Below are positions 18,038-27,122 of a stretch of DNA of 64,000 nt, piece by piece (position 1 is the first letter of the stretch; each line of letters starts with the position of its first letter). The stretch is taken from positions 1,257,160 to 1,321,159 of the forward strand of contig NZ_QRBF01000001.1 of assembly GCF_003363265.1 (NCBI RefSeq), written 5' to 3'. Origin of the DNA: Dyella psychrodurans. GTDB lineage: Bacteria; Pseudomonadota; Gammaproteobacteria; Xanthomonadales; Rhodanobacteraceae. Made by a program: the position numbers and the translations under genes. The notes under the pieces are model-generated. The model did not search any database. It saw nothing but the letters and a program-made list of their open reading frames with translations, and was not told the DNA's origin.

Positions 18038-18244
18038 ATGATGCTTCCTTTCCGCCGCCGCCCAACGTCGCCGAAGCCTTCGCCCAAGAACGCCGACACA
18101 AACGTCGAAACGCTCGAAGCACCACCGGTCCCTGCTGGCAACGTCAACCCGTACCATCTCGACTACAACCATGAACCACTGAAGGTGGAGGGACTTTCGC
18201 ACTACTTCCAACCGATAGGTGATGAGCGGTTCCGCGTGCACTGA
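18038..18244 (+). CDS. Small hypothetical protein (68 aa)
   Basis: A short ORF in the 645-bp gap between rnhB and dnaE. It is credible because AAGGAG at 18026-18031 sits 6 bp before the first of two adjacent ATGs. The product has a basic, Pro-rich start (LPFRRRPTSPKPSPK), a Pro-rich linker, and a more structured second half with several Tyr and His residues (NPYHLDYNHEPLKV, then LSHYFQPIG). No signal peptide, membrane segment or known domain is recognised, and no function is proposed. The flanks (17806-18037 and 18245-18450) hold no other gene that I can support; a weak GCGGGC/GCCCGC hairpin lies at 18382-18405. Confidence 0.5.
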   Translation: MMLPFRRRPTSPKPSPKNADTNVETLEAPPVPAGNVNPYHLDYNHEPLKVEGLSHYFQPIGDERFRVH

Positions 18245-18450
18245 CCACGTCACTGCACGACTCGTCCAATGAGCTGAACCGGCAGATCTCCAATGGCCGG
18301 GTGCGCGAAAGGCGCTATCCACCGCCGTTAGTGCCGTTCGCGGCCCGTCGCCGGACCGGGGATAAACCGGCTCCCTCAAGCGCGGGCTTGTCAATTCTTG
18401 CCCGCTACCGACCACACCGTTAGGCTGGGGCATTGCTTCGCGTGCGAGCC

Positions 18451-21400
18451 ATGTCCCTCCGTTTCGCTCATCTGCATCTGCACAGCGAGTATTCGCTGGT
18501 CGACTCGACCATCCGCATCAAGGCGCTGGTCGACGCCTGCGTGCGCGACGGTGCGCCAGCGGTGGCGCTCACCGACGAATGCAACATGTTCGCGCTGGTG
18601 AAGTTCTACAAGGCCTGCAGCGCGGCCGGCATCAAGCCCATCGGCGGATGCGACTTGTGGATCAGCGCGCCGGACGATCCTCGCCCGTGGCGTCTCACCG
18701 TGCTGTGCCAGAACCGCGACGGCTATCTCAACCTTTCCCGCCTGGTGTCGCGCGCGTGGCGCGAAGGTCAGCAAGGTGGTCGCGCCCTGGTCGACGCCAC
18801 CTGGCTCACCGCCGATGCGACGTCGGGTTTGATTGCTTTGCTCGGGCGTGAGAGCGAAATCGGCCGCATCGCAGTCCATCAAGACACCCACACCGCCATG
18901 CCGCGCCTGCAAGGGCTGGCACGGCTGTTCTCCGATCGCCTGTACCTGGAACTGACCCGCTGCGGCCGCGAAGGCGAGGAAGCGTGGAACAACGCCGCGC
19001 TGACGCTCGCCACGGGACTCGACCTCCCGGTGATCGCCAGCAACGACGTGCGTTTCATCAAGCCGGAAGATTTCGAAGCGCATGAAGCGCGCGTGTGCAT
19101 CCACCAGGGACGCGTGCTGGCCGATCCCAAGCGTCCGCGCGACTACAGCGAGCAGCAGTATGTGAAGCGCCAGGACGACATGGCCGCGTTGTTCGCGGAC
19201 GTCCCCGAGGCTCTCGAAAACACCATCGAACTTGCCAAGCGCTGCAACCTCGAGCTGACCTTCGGCACGTACTACCTGCCCAACTTCCCGGTGCCCGAAG
19301 GCCACGACCTGGCCAGTTACATCCGCGAGATTGCGCGCGAAGGCCTGAAGGAACGCCTTGCCACCGCACCGCTGGCCGAGGGTTACACGCTCGCCGATTA
19401 CGAAGCGCGACTGGAACGCGAGCTGGACGTCATCATCGAGATGGGCTTTCCCGGCTACTTCCTGATCGTGGCGGACTTCATCAACTGGGGTAAGCAGAAT
19501 GGCATTCCGGTAGGCCCGGGCCGTGGTTCGGGCGCGGGCTCGCTGGTGGCGTGGGTGTTGAAGATCACCGATCTCGATCCGCTGCAGTTCAACCTGCTGT
19601 TCGAGCGCTTCCTCAATCCCGAGCGCGTGTCGATGCCCGACTTCGACATCGACTTCTGCATGGATCGCCGCGACGAGGTAATCGACTACGTCGCGCGCAA
19701 GTACGGTCGCGATCACGTCAGCCAGATCATCACGTACGGCTCGATGGCGGCGAAGGCCGTGCTGCGCGACTCTGGCCGCGTGCTCGGCATGGGTTACAAC
19801 GCCGTCGACCGCATCGCGAAACTGATTCCGCCACGGCCGCTCGATCTCACGCTGTCGTGCGTCCTGGGCCGCTCGGAAAAGGCGCAAAAAGAACCCGATC
19901 GCGTCGTCAAGGAATTCTGCGAGCTGTATGAGCAGGACGAAGAAGCGCGCACGTTGATCGATCTTGCGCTGAAGCTGGAAAACCTTACCCGCAACGCGGG
20001 CAAGCATGCCGGTGGCGTGGTGATCGGTCCCAAGCCGCTGACCGAATTCGCGCCGCTGTTCTGCGAACCGGGCGGCGCCGGTGTCGTCACGCAGTACGAC
20101 AAGGACGACGTGGAAGCCGTCGGCCTGGTGAAGTTCGACTTCCTCGGCCTGCGCACGCTCACCATCATCGACTGGGCGGTGAAAGCCATCAACGCGCGCC
20201 GCGAGAAAACCGGCGAAGCGCCCATCGATATCGCCACGCTGCCGCTGGACGATCCCGCGCCGTACGAACTGCTGAAAAAAGCGCAAACCGTCGCCGTGTT
20301 CCAGCTCGAATCCTCCGGCATGCAACGCATGCTCAAGGATGCCAAGCCGGACCGCTTCGAAGACATCATCGCGCTGGTGGCGCTGTATCGCCCCGGCCCG
20401 ATGGATCTGATTCCCAGCTTCGTCGCGCGCAAACACGGCCGCGAGGATGTCGAATATCCCGATCCGCGCGTCGAACCTGTCCTGAAAGAGACCTACGGCA
20501 TCATGGTCTATCAGGAGCAGGTGATGCAGATGGCGCAGATCGTGGGCGGCTATTCGCTCGGCGGCGCCGACCTGCTGCGCCGCGCGATGGGCAAGAAGAA
20601 AGTCGAGGAAATGGCGAAGGAACGCGCCAAGTTCCGCGAAGGCGCCGCCAAGGATGGATTAAGCGGCGAAAAGGCCGACGCCATCTTCGACCTGATGGAA
20701 AAGTTTGCAGGCTACGGCTTCAACAAGTCGCACGCAGCCGCGTACGCGTTGGTGTCGTATCAGACCGCGTGGCTCAAGGCGCACTATCCCGCCGAATTCA
20801 TGGCCGCCACGATCTCGTCGGACATGGACAACACCGACAAGGTGGTGACCTTCCTCGACGAATCGCGTGCCATTGGCCTCACGATTCTTCCGCCGGATGT
20901 GAACGCATCGGTGTTCATGTTCGTGGCGGTCGAACCCAGGGTCATCCGCTACGGACTCGGGGCGATCAAGGGTGTCGGCCAGGGCGCCTGCGAATCCATC
21001 GCCCAGGAACGGCACCAGGGCGGCGCTTACAAGGATCTCGCCGACTTCTGCCGGCGCGTCGATCCCGCCAAGCTAAACCGGCGCGTGCTGGAAGCGCTGA
21101 TTCTCTCCGGCGCGCTGGATGCGCTGGCGCCCACCCGCGCCAGCCTGATGCTGCAGTTGCCCGACGCCATCAAGGCGGCCGAGCAACACCTGCGCGACCG
21201 CCAGTCCGGCCAGAACGACATGTTCGGCGCCGCCATGGGTTTGACCGCGCCAGTCGTGCAGGTGGACCTGCCGACCGCGCCCGAATGGCCGCTGGAGCAG
21301 AAGCTCCAGGGCGAACGCGACACGCTTGGCCACTACCTCTCCGGCCACCCGACCGATCCGTGGCGCGAGGAACTGGCACAGCTGGCCACCTGCCCGCTCG

Positions 21401-21993
21401 GCGAGATCGCCGACCGCTACCAGCCGCCCAAGCCGCGCCGTAACGACGGCGACGACGGCAACCGCTTCCGCCGCGGCCCCGATACGCCGTGGACGGTGGC
21501 AGGCATGGTGGTGGCCGTGCGCAAGCGCGGCGACAGCGACGCCTTCGTGCGCCTGGAAGACGGCACCGGCAGCGTCGAAGTGAGCTTCTTCGGCGAGATC
21601 TACCAGCAGGTCGCACCACTGCTGACGCGCGATGAGCTGTTGGTCGTCGAAGGCGGACTGCGCATCGACGAGTTCTCCGGAGGCGGTTTCCAGCTGCGCG
21701 CACGCAGCGCCTATACGCTTGCCGACGCCTGCCGCCGCTTCGCGCGGCTGCTGCGCGTGAAGGTCAACGGTATCGGCCCCGATTTCATTGCCCAGTTCCG
21801 CCAGGCCCTCGCCGGGCACCGGGGCGGCAACGCCAGCGTGGTGCTCAGCGGCTATCACAACGCGATCGCGCAGGCGGACTTCGAATTCGGCCAGGACTGG
21901 AAAGTACACGCGATTCCCGAACTGCTGCGCGCCGTACGCGGCGTGCCGGGCGTTGCGGGAGCCGGAGTCAGGATCGTCAAAGGAGACAGCTAG
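18451..21993 (+). CDS. dnaE: DNA polymerase III alpha subunit
   Basis: Catalytic subunit of the replicative polymerase. The 1180-residue protein (E. coli 1160) starts with the PHP domain (HLHLHSEYSLVDS), contains the palm with the catalytic PDFDIDFCMDRRDEV motif at about residues 400-410, the fingers, the tandem HhH region with YGFNKSHAAAYALVSY near residue 760, and the C-terminal OB domain that contacts the clamp and tau. The ATG at 18451 (MSLRFAHLHLH) matches the family start; a TTG at 18433 would add six residues. accA follows after a 202-bp gap holding repeat copy 2. Confidence 0.97.
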   Translation: MSLRFAHLHLHSEYSLVDSTIRIKALVDACVRDGAPAVALTDECNMFALVKFYKACSAAGIKPIGGCDLWISAPDDPRPWRLTVLCQNRDGYLNLSRLVSRAWREGQQGGRALVDATWLTADATSGLIALLGRESEIGRIAVHQDTHTAMPRLQGLARLFSDRLYLELTRCGREGEEAWNNAALTLATGLDLPVIASNDVRFIKPEDFEAHEARVCIHQGRVLADPKRPRDYSEQQYVKRQDDMAALFADVPEALENTIELAKRCNLELTFGTYYLPNFPVPEGHDLASYIREIAREGLKERLATAPLAEGYTLADYEARLERELDVIIEMGFPGYFLIVADFINWGKQNGIPVGPGRGSGAGSLVAWVLKITDLDPLQFNLLFERFLNPERVSMPDFDIDFCMDRRDEVIDYVARKYGRDHVSQIITYGSMAAKAVLRDSGRVLGMGYNAVDRIAKLIPPRPLDLTLSCVLGRSEKAQKEPDRVVKEFCELYEQDEEARTLIDLALKLENLTRNAGKHAGGVVIGPKPLTEFAPLFCEPGGAGVVTQYDKDDVEAVGLVKFDFLGLRTLTIIDWAVKAINARREKTGEAPIDIATLPLDDPAPYELLKKAQTVAVFQLESSGMQRMLKDAKPDRFEDIIALVALYRPGPMDLIPSFVARKHGREDVEYPDPRVEPVLKETYGIMVYQEQVMQMAQIVGGYSLGGADLLRRAMGKKKVEEMAKERAKFREGAAKDGLSGEKADAIFDLMEKFAGYGFNKSHAAAYALVSYQTAWLKAHYPAEFMAATISSDMDNTDKVVTFLDESRAIGLTILPPDVNASVFMFVAVEPRVIRYGLGAIKGVGQGACESIAQERHQGGAYKDLADFCRRVDPAKLNRRVLEALILSGALDALAPTRASLMLQLPDAIKAAEQHLRDRQSGQNDMFGAAMGLTAPVVQVDLPTAPEWPLEQKLQGERDTLGHYLSGHPTDPWREELAQLATCPLGEIADRYQPPKPRRNDGDDGNRFRRGPDTPWTVAGMVVAVRKRGDSDAFVRLEDGTGSVEVSFFGEIYQQVAPLLTRDELLVVEGGLRIDEFSGGGFQLRARSAYTLADACRRFARLLRVKVNGIGPDFIAQFRQALAGHRGGNASVVLSGYHNAIAQADFEFGQDWKVHAIPELLRAVRGVPGVAGAGVRIVKGDS

Positions 21994-21998
21994 CCCGC

Positions 21999-22130
21999 CT
22001 TAACTCCCGTCCCTGCGTTCGGCCGGAGCGGGTTGGGGAGGGGGCAAGCCCCCAACGTTGCCGCAAGATTGAAATACCGTCTCCAGACCTGCCCCTGCAA
22101 GCAGAGGGAGAGGCAAGGACCGCCATACGC
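21999..22130 (+). repeat. C-rich dispersed repeat, copy 2
   Basis: In the dnaE-accA gap, GTTGCCGCAAGATTG (22057-22071) is preceded by a GGGGGCAAGCCCCC hairpin and followed by GCCCCTGC-AA-GCAG with flanking C- and G-tracts (about 22090-22115). The box and the C-rich hairpin match the copies near 6.4 and 31.5 kb. Confidence 0.5.
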
Positions 22131-22160
22131 CCCCGTTCTCGCGACGTCACGCACCCCGGG

Positions 22161-22166
22161 TATACT
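22161..22166 (+). promoter_or_regulatory. Possible -10 of accA
   Basis: TATACT at 22161-22166 lies 30 bp before the accA ATG, next to a GC-rich discriminator. The best -35 candidate (TTCTCG at 22136-22141) is poor and has a 19-bp spacer. Confidence 0.4.
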
Positions 22167-22195
22167 GCCCCGCTTCTGTGCCACCTAGTGCCCGA

Positions 22196-23152
22196 ATGAA
22201 TCACAATTTCCTCGATTTTGAACAACCGATTGCCGAGCTGGAGGCCAAGATCGAGGAGCTCCGGCATGCCAGCAGTGGCCAGGCTTTCAATATCGACGAA
22301 GAGGTCGGCCGTCTTCGCGAAAAGCTCAAGATCAAGACGGCGGACATCTTCCGCACGCTGACGCCTTGGCAGGTCACCCAGTTGTCGCGCCATCCGGCGC
22401 GGCCGTACACGCTCGACTACATCGGCGTGATATGCGAGGAATTCCACGAACTGGCCGGCGACCGCGCCTATGCCGACGACGCCGCCATCGTGGGCGGCCT
22501 GGGCCGCATCAACGGGCGTCCGGTTGTCATCATCGGCCATCAGAAAGCACGCGATACCAAGGGCAAGGTACGCCGCAACTTCGGCATGCCAAGGCCGGAG
22601 GGCTATCGCAAGGCGCTGCGCCTGATGAAGCTGGCGGAGCGTTTCAAACTGCCACTGTTCACGCTGATCGACACGCCCGGCGCGTATCCGGGCGTCGGTG
22701 CCGAGGAACGCGGCCAGAGCGAAGCCATCGCACGCAACCTGCTGGAAATGGCCGAGCTGAAAGTGCCGATCATCTGCACGGTCATCGGTGAAGGCGGTTC
22801 GGGCGGTGCGCTGGCCATCGGCGTGGGCGATCGCACGATCATGCTGCAGTATTCCACCTACTCCGTGATCTCGCCGGAAGGCTGCGCCTCGATTCTTTGG
22901 AAGAGCGCGGACAAGGCCAGGGATGCGGCGGAAGCGCTGGGCCTGGTCGCTCCGCGCCTGCTCGAGTTAGGCCTGATCGACAAGGTCGTGCGCGAGCCCC
23001 TGGGTGGCGCGCACCGCAACCCGCAGTCCATGGCCATACGCCTGAAAGCCGTGCTGCTCAACGAGTTGGACAAGCTCGAAGCCATTCCCGTACCCCAACT
23101 GCTCGAACAGCGCTATCACCGCTTGCGCAGCTACGGGGCGTATCAGGAATAA
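22196..23152 (+). CDS. accA: Acetyl-CoA carboxylase carboxyltransferase subunit alpha
   Basis: With AccD it transfers CO2 from carboxybiotin to acetyl-CoA, giving malonyl-CoA for fatty acid synthesis. The 318-residue protein (E. coli 319) begins [18 protein letters not shown] and has the crotonase-like core with [16 protein letters not shown], the [20 protein letters not shown] segment and the oxyanion-hole [11 protein letters not shown]. The ATG at 22196 fits the family start; an in-frame GTG at 22178 would add six residues. dnaE-accA is a conserved pair. Confidence 0.97.
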   Translation: MNHNFLDFEQPIAELEAKIEELRHASSGQAFNIDEEVGRLREKLKIKTADIFRTLTPWQVTQLSRHPARPYTLDYIGVICEEFHELAGDRAYADDAAIVGGLGRINGRPVVIIGHQKARDTKGKVRRNFGMPRPEGYRKALRLMKLAERFKLPLFTLIDTPGAYPGVGAEERGQSEAIARNLLEMAELKVPIICTVIGEGGSGGALAIGVGDRTIMLQYSTYSVISPEGCASILWKSADKARDAAEALGLVAPRLLELGLIDKVVREPLGGAHRNPQSMAIRLKAVLLNELDKLEAIPVPQLLEQRYHRLRSYGAYQE

Positions 23153-23242
23153 GTCGAACGATCTTCCCTACTACGAGGGAAGATATACATCGCTCATCAC
23201 GCCCGCGCGCTACCATCCCGGCATTCCTCGGGACGCATGCCC

Positions 23243-23995
23243 ATGGCCAACGATCAAACCACCAAACTTGCCGTACTGATCGACGCCGACAATGCCCAGC
23301 CTTCCATCGCCGATGGATTGCTGGCCGAAGTGGCCAAATACGGCACGGCGCACGTGAAGCGCGCCTACGGCGACTGGACCGGCAATCATCTGAAAAGCTG
23401 GAAGGAACAACTGCTCACGCAGTCGATCCAGCCGATCCAGCAATTCAGCTACACGAGCGGCAAGAACGCCACCGACTCGGCCATGATCATCGATGCGATG
23501 GATCTGCTTTACTCCGGCCGCTTCGACGGCTTCTGCATCGTCTCCAGCGACAGCGATTTCACCCGTCTCGCCGCGCGCATCCGCGAATCGGGCCTGATCG
23601 TCTACGGATTCGGCGAGCGCAAGACACCGGAACCTTTCGTCGCCGCCTGCGACAAGTTCATCTACACCGAAATTCTCGTTGCCAAGCCCGACGAGGAACA
23701 ACCGCTCAAGCCGCGTACCGCCGCACAACTGAAACAGGACAGCGGTCTGATCAACCTGCTGCGCAACGCCATCGACGCCGCATCGGACGACGAAGGCTGG
23801 GCAGGCCTCGGCGGCGTGGGATCGATCATCACCAAGCAACGCCCGAATTTTGACTCGCGCAGCTACGGCTACGGCAGGCTCAGCGAACTGATCGAGGCCA
23901 TCAAGTTGTTTGAGCTGGATCGGCGCAGCCCCGGTGACGGCCGCCCGAAAGCGATCTACGTGCGCAACAAGAAGAGCCCGGCGGCGCGTGGCTGA
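23243..23995 (+). CDS. NYN-domain (LabA/DUF88-like) protein with C-terminal OST-HTH/LOTUS domain
   Basis: Residues 1-150 form a NYN (PIN-like) nuclease fold, with acidic metal-site residues in VLIDADNAQ (D14, D16), TDSAMIIDAMDLL and IVSSDSDFTRLA. After a linker, the last 75 residues resemble an OST-HTH/LOTUS module (SYGYGRLSELIEAIKLFELD) that often binds RNA or G-quadruplexes. An RNA-processing or RNA-regulating nuclease is the likely class; the target is unknown. The ATG at 23243 has GGGA 9 bp upstream; an ATG six bases earlier is too close to it. The stop overlaps the tilS start by 8 bp, suggesting coupling with tRNA modification. Confidence 0.85.
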   Translation: MANDQTTKLAVLIDADNAQPSIADGLLAEVAKYGTAHVKRAYGDWTGNHLKSWKEQLLTQSIQPIQQFSYTSGKNATDSAMIIDAMDLLYSGRFDGFCIVSSDSDFTRLAARIRESGLIVYGFGERKTPEPFVAACDKFIYTEILVAKPDEEQPLKPRTAAQLKQDSGLINLLRNAIDAASDDEGWAGLGGVGSIITKQRPNFDSRSYGYGRLSELIEAIKLFELDRRSPGDGRPKAIYVRNKKSPAARG

Positions 23996-25292
23996 CGAAG
24001 CAGCTCTGCAAGACATCCTGCGGCAAGCGTTGAACGCGCACCCGCAGGGATCGCTGTGCGTCGCTTACAGCGGCGGTCCGGATTCCACCGCCTTGCTGCA
24101 TGCCTTGGCACACATGCGCGAAGCGCGCGCGCGCGGCTTGCGCGCCATGCACGTGGATCATGGCCTGCATGCAGAAAGCGCGCGTTGGGCCGCGCATTGC
24201 CGCGCCTTCTGCGCCGCGCTCGGGCTGGTGTGCGACGTGCATGTCGCCAGCGTGGATCGCTCCGCCGGCATCGGCCTGGAGGCCGCCGCGCGGCACGCAC
24301 GCTACACGATCTTCGCCGAACACCTGCATGCGAACGAACGACTCGTCTTCGGTCATCATCAGGACGACCAGACGGAAACCGTGCTGTTGAAATTGCTGCG
24401 CGGCGCGGGACCGGAAGGACTTGGCGGCATGCGCGAGGAGCGACCGCTTGGATGCGGCACGATCTGGCGGCCCTTGCTCGATACACCTCGGCAGGTATTG
24501 CGCGATTATGTGACGGCGCACGACCTGGCATGCATTCACGACCCATCGAACGACGATCGGCAACTTGCGCGCAATCATCTGCGCCACGGCATCATGCCGC
24601 TTTTACAAACGCATTGGCCGCACGCAGCCATCTCCATTACGCACAGCGCCAGGCTGTGCCGCGAGGCAGCCGACACCCTGCAGCACGATTGGCGTGCCGC
24701 GTACGAAAGCTTGCGCGACGAAGAAAACAACAGCCTGGACGCGAAGGGCTGGCTTGCACTTGCGCCCGCCTTGCGCGATCCGTTGCTGGCACATTGGCTG
24801 CACGCTCAAGGTTTGTCTGCGCCGACCACGGCGCAACGCAAACAGATCGAACGCCAATGCACCGCGCAGCATGGTCAGATGCCGTGCATCCAATGGCCCG
24901 GAACCGAAGTGCATGTGTGGAAAAACCGGTTATGGGCCATGGCGCCACGCAAGCGTACCGACTGGCCTGCCGAGTTGCGCTGGCAAGGCGAACCGCTGAC
25001 GCTACCCGATGGCGGCGTGTTGAGGATGGAGCCAGCCACGCAACTTCCCGTCACACTGAGCGTGCGCTGGCGCAGTGGCGGAGAACAAATCAAGCCGGCC
25101 GGCGATCGCCACACTCGTGATCTTCGCTCGCTGTATCAGACGGCAGCGATTCCCCCGTGGCAGCGCGACGGCTTACCGTTGCTCTACGAAGGCGACGAGC
25201 TGATTGCCGTGGCAGATCGTTGGTTGAGCGCGCGCGCCGAAGCGCTATTCCAACAACTCGGCGCACGCCCACGCTGGCAACCCGCGACATAA
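23988..25292 (+). CDS. tilS: tRNA(Ile)-lysidine synthase
   Basis: Converts C34 of the CAU-anticodon tRNA(Ile) to lysidine with ATP, switching its codon from AUG to AUA. The 434-residue protein has the PP-loop SGGPDST at residues 28-34, the HVDHGLH and GHHQDDQTET segments, and C-terminal substrate-binding domains including a KPAGDRHTRDLRSLYQ region. The GTG start at 23988 overlaps the preceding stop (GTGGCTGA), keeps the usual short distance to the PP-loop and avoids a long upstream reading. The gene often sits next to accA, as here but for the NYN gene. Confidence 0.95.
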   Translation: MADEAALQDILRQALNAHPQGSLCVAYSGGPDSTALLHALAHMREARARGLRAMHVDHGLHAESARWAAHCRAFCAALGLVCDVHVASVDRSAGIGLEAAARHARYTIFAEHLHANERLVFGHHQDDQTETVLLKLLRGAGPEGLGGMREERPLGCGTIWRPLLDTPRQVLRDYVTAHDLACIHDPSNDDRQLARNHLRHGIMPLLQTHWPHAAISITHSARLCREAADTLQHDWRAAYESLRDEENNSLDAKGWLALAPALRDPLLAHWLHAQGLSAPTTAQRKQIERQCTAQHGQMPCIQWPGTEVHVWKNRLWAMAPRKRTDWPAELRWQGEPLTLPDGGVLRMEPATQLPVTLSVRWRSGGEQIKPAGDRHTRDLRSLYQTAAIPPWQRDGLPLLYEGDELIAVADRWLSARAEALFQQLGARPRWQPAT

Positions 25293-25329
25293 GTTGGGTC
25301 GCCCGGAATGCAATCCGGGCTAACCCAAC
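25293..25329 (+). repeat. Small inverted repeat directly after tilS
   Basis: GTTGGGT at 25293 pairs with ACCCAAC at 25329 and GCCCGGA with TCCGGGC inside, leaving a short loop. There is no T-tract. It looks like a short interspersed palindromic repeat that may also stabilise the tilS mRNA end. Confidence 0.6.
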
Positions 25330-25339
25330 CTACGCAGTC

Positions 25340-25628
25340 GGGATGCTCTGATTAATTCTTCGCAGGCGTCACCAGTCCTGTCTGTTCGCAGGCCGCAGGA
25401 CCGTCGGCGAAGGCAGACTGGCTGTCTGTCGAGACGGCGGGCCGAAGGCATGCGGACAGACAGGACTGGCCCCAACGTGCTGAATTTAAGTGATGGGGTG
25501 ATGTCCAGAAGGCCCGCAGGCTGCGCCGCGCGGCTTGGCAAGACGGCCAGTCTTCCCGGCGCCACGCACCACAGCCTGCGAGCCTTCTGGACATCATGCC
25601 GCCTACGAAGAATTAATCAGAGCATCCC
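25340..25628. repeat. Palindromic element B: three nested inverted repeats, same layout as element A
   Basis: Outer arms are 25340-25367 and 25601-25628 (27 of 28 complementary). Stem 2 is 25372-25390 with 25451-25469 (18 of 19). Stem 3 is 25500-25523 with 25572-25595 (23 of 24). Its stem-3 loop holds the 27-nt core shared with element A at 25527-25553 (24 of 27 identical), and the stem-2 loop holds AGACTGGCTGTCT (25415-25427), an inverted copy of the end of element A's core. Arms differ in sequence from those of A. No ORF inside is credible. It fills the convergent tilS-MFS gap, ending 6 bp from the MFS stop. Confidence 0.85.
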
Positions 25629-25634
25629 TAGGCA

Positions 25635-26930
25635 TCAAGGTTTCTGCCCAACCTTGCTTTCCAATCCTTGCGGCGCCGACATGGCTGCGGCACCCGCCAC
25701 CCTGCGATTGACGAAATACATCAGCGTCAACGATATCAGCGTAGTACACACCAACACGTCACCCAGCACATCGAAGTGCAGAAGCCGGCCATCGCCGATC
25801 TGCACGACCACCAACCCACCCAGCACAGCGGCAAGACCGCCGGATACCTGCTGCAAGGACGAACTGATCGACATGTACGCGCCGCGATCGGACGGTTTAG
25901 GGAGCGCCGACATCAATGCCGACGACGAAATGATGCGCGAGAAAATGCCAAGCTGGAGCAGCGCACTGACACCAATCAACGGCCACAAGGCCAGATTAGA
26001 CAGGCGGGTATAGATCACCACCATCACAATCGTCACTACGCAGCCGAAGGCAAACACGCGGTACTTGCCGAACTTGTCGCTCGCACGACCGATCAGCGGC
26101 CCTGTCACCGCCGAGATCAAACCGGTCACCAAATACACCAGCGTCAATTGATCCACCGAAATACCCACGTTATGCACCAGGAACAACGTGGAATAAGGCA
26201 TCAGCAGAAAGCCGCCGATGGATAGCAAGGCGGTGGCGACGAAACCGATCAGGTAACTGCGCGAGGACAAGGTGTGCAGCAAATGGTGCAGCGGGTTCTT
26301 ATCCTGGCGCAACGCCAGATGCGCGTTCACGGGGCGCAGCCGTCCTATGATCGCTCCGCCCACCACGGTACACACCGTCACGATCAAGAAGAACGGTGCA
26401 TTCCAGCCCCAGTGACTGGAGAGAAACAAACTCATCGGCAAGCCCAGCACGGAACTGGCGGCGAATGCCGTCTGGATGAAACCCATCACGCGCCCGCGCA
26501 TCGACAACGGAAACAAGTCGGTGACGATGGCCATGGATGCCGCGCCTACCACGCCGGCAAACAAGCCGGTCACCGAGCGCGCGATGAGCAAGCTCATGTA
26601 GTTATGCGCGAGCCCGCAAAGCAACGTGCCGAGCATGAAGCCGCCGTAGAAAACCAGCAGCAATTTTTTCCGGTCGAAGCGATCGGCAAAGCCGGCCGCG
26701 AGAAGGCCAGAGACGCCAGCCGCAAACGCATAAGCCGACACCACATCGCCGAATTGCCCGGGTGTGATGTGCAAGGCCGGCACCACCAACGCACCGAGTG
26801 GCGCCAGCAACATGAAATCCAGCACGATGGTGAACTGCAGGAAAGCCAGCACGGCCACCACGAATTTCTGGTAGCCGGAAAAACCCGTGCCGCCCGTTTC
26901 GGCGGCCTGCAACGACGAACTCCCGGTCAC
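25635..26930 (-). CDS. MFS transporter, 12-TM drug-efflux type
   Basis: A 431-residue major facilitator with about twelve hydrophobic segments. The loop 2-3 motif is recognisable (AAGFADRFDRKKLLLV), and the cytoplasmic loop between TM8 and TM9 has GRASDKFGKYRVF. Overall style is that of the AraJ/Bcr drug-proton antiporter branch; the substrate is unknown. The start is a GTG at 26930-26928 with AGGAGT just upstream. Its promoter carries a perfect palindrome between -35 and -10, so it is likely controlled by a dimeric repressor or activator not encoded nearby. Confidence 0.85.
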   Translation of the reverse strand: MTGSSSLQAAETGGTGFSGYQKFVVAVLAFLQFTIVLDFMLLAPLGALVVPALHITPGQFGDVVSAYAFAAGVSGLLAAGFADRFDRKKLLLVFYGGFMLGTLLCGLAHNYMSLLIARSVTGLFAGVVGAASMAIVTDLFPLSMRGRVMGFIQTAFAASSVLGLPMSLFLSSHWGWNAPFFLIVTVCTVVGGAIIGRLRPVNAHLALRQDKNPLHHLLHTLSSRSYLIGFVATALLSIGGFLLMPYSTLFLVHNVGISVDQLTLVYLVTGLISAVTGPLIGRASDKFGKYRVFAFGCVVTIVMVVIYTRLSNLALWPLIGVSALLQLGIFSRIISSSALMSALPKPSDRGAYMSISSSLQQVSGGLAAVLGGLVVVQIGDGRLLHFDVLGDVLVCTTLISLTLMYFVNRRVAGAAAMSAPQGLESKVGQKP

Positions 26931-26983
26931 GACAACTCCTAGGCGACCCTCTGCAGGCGCCGCGCAATATTGGGGATAATGGC

Positions 26984-27012
26984 AACATAGGATTTCGATA
27001 TATCGTTTTCAA
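26984..27012 (-). promoter_or_regulatory. MFS promoter with operator-like palindrome
   Basis: On the minus strand TTGAAA (27012-27007) and TATGTT (26989-26984) are 17 bp apart. The spacer contains the perfect 10-bp palindrome CGATATATCG at 26996-27005, a position where a bound regulator would block or reshape the promoter. A second short palindrome, CAATATTG, lies at 26965-26972 in the leader. Confidence 0.65.
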
Positions 27013-27122
27013 GCCTCCCATTCGTCATGCCAGCGCCAACCCGTCCGTGCAGCCTTTCGCGCGTAGCCTGTGGCCTTCGCGGCAATTGATTCCACCCTTG
27101 CGCTGCGCTAGCGTTGCCGGCC

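Noticed and set aside
18391..20436. Very long minus-strand ORF (about 680 codons) antisense to dnaE
   Set aside because: Arises from GC-rich codon bias; it lacks family features, and dnaE is certain on the plus strand.
26274..26942. Plus-strand ORF opposite the MFS gene
   Set aside because: Gln/His-rich shadow of the hydrophobic MFS sequence.
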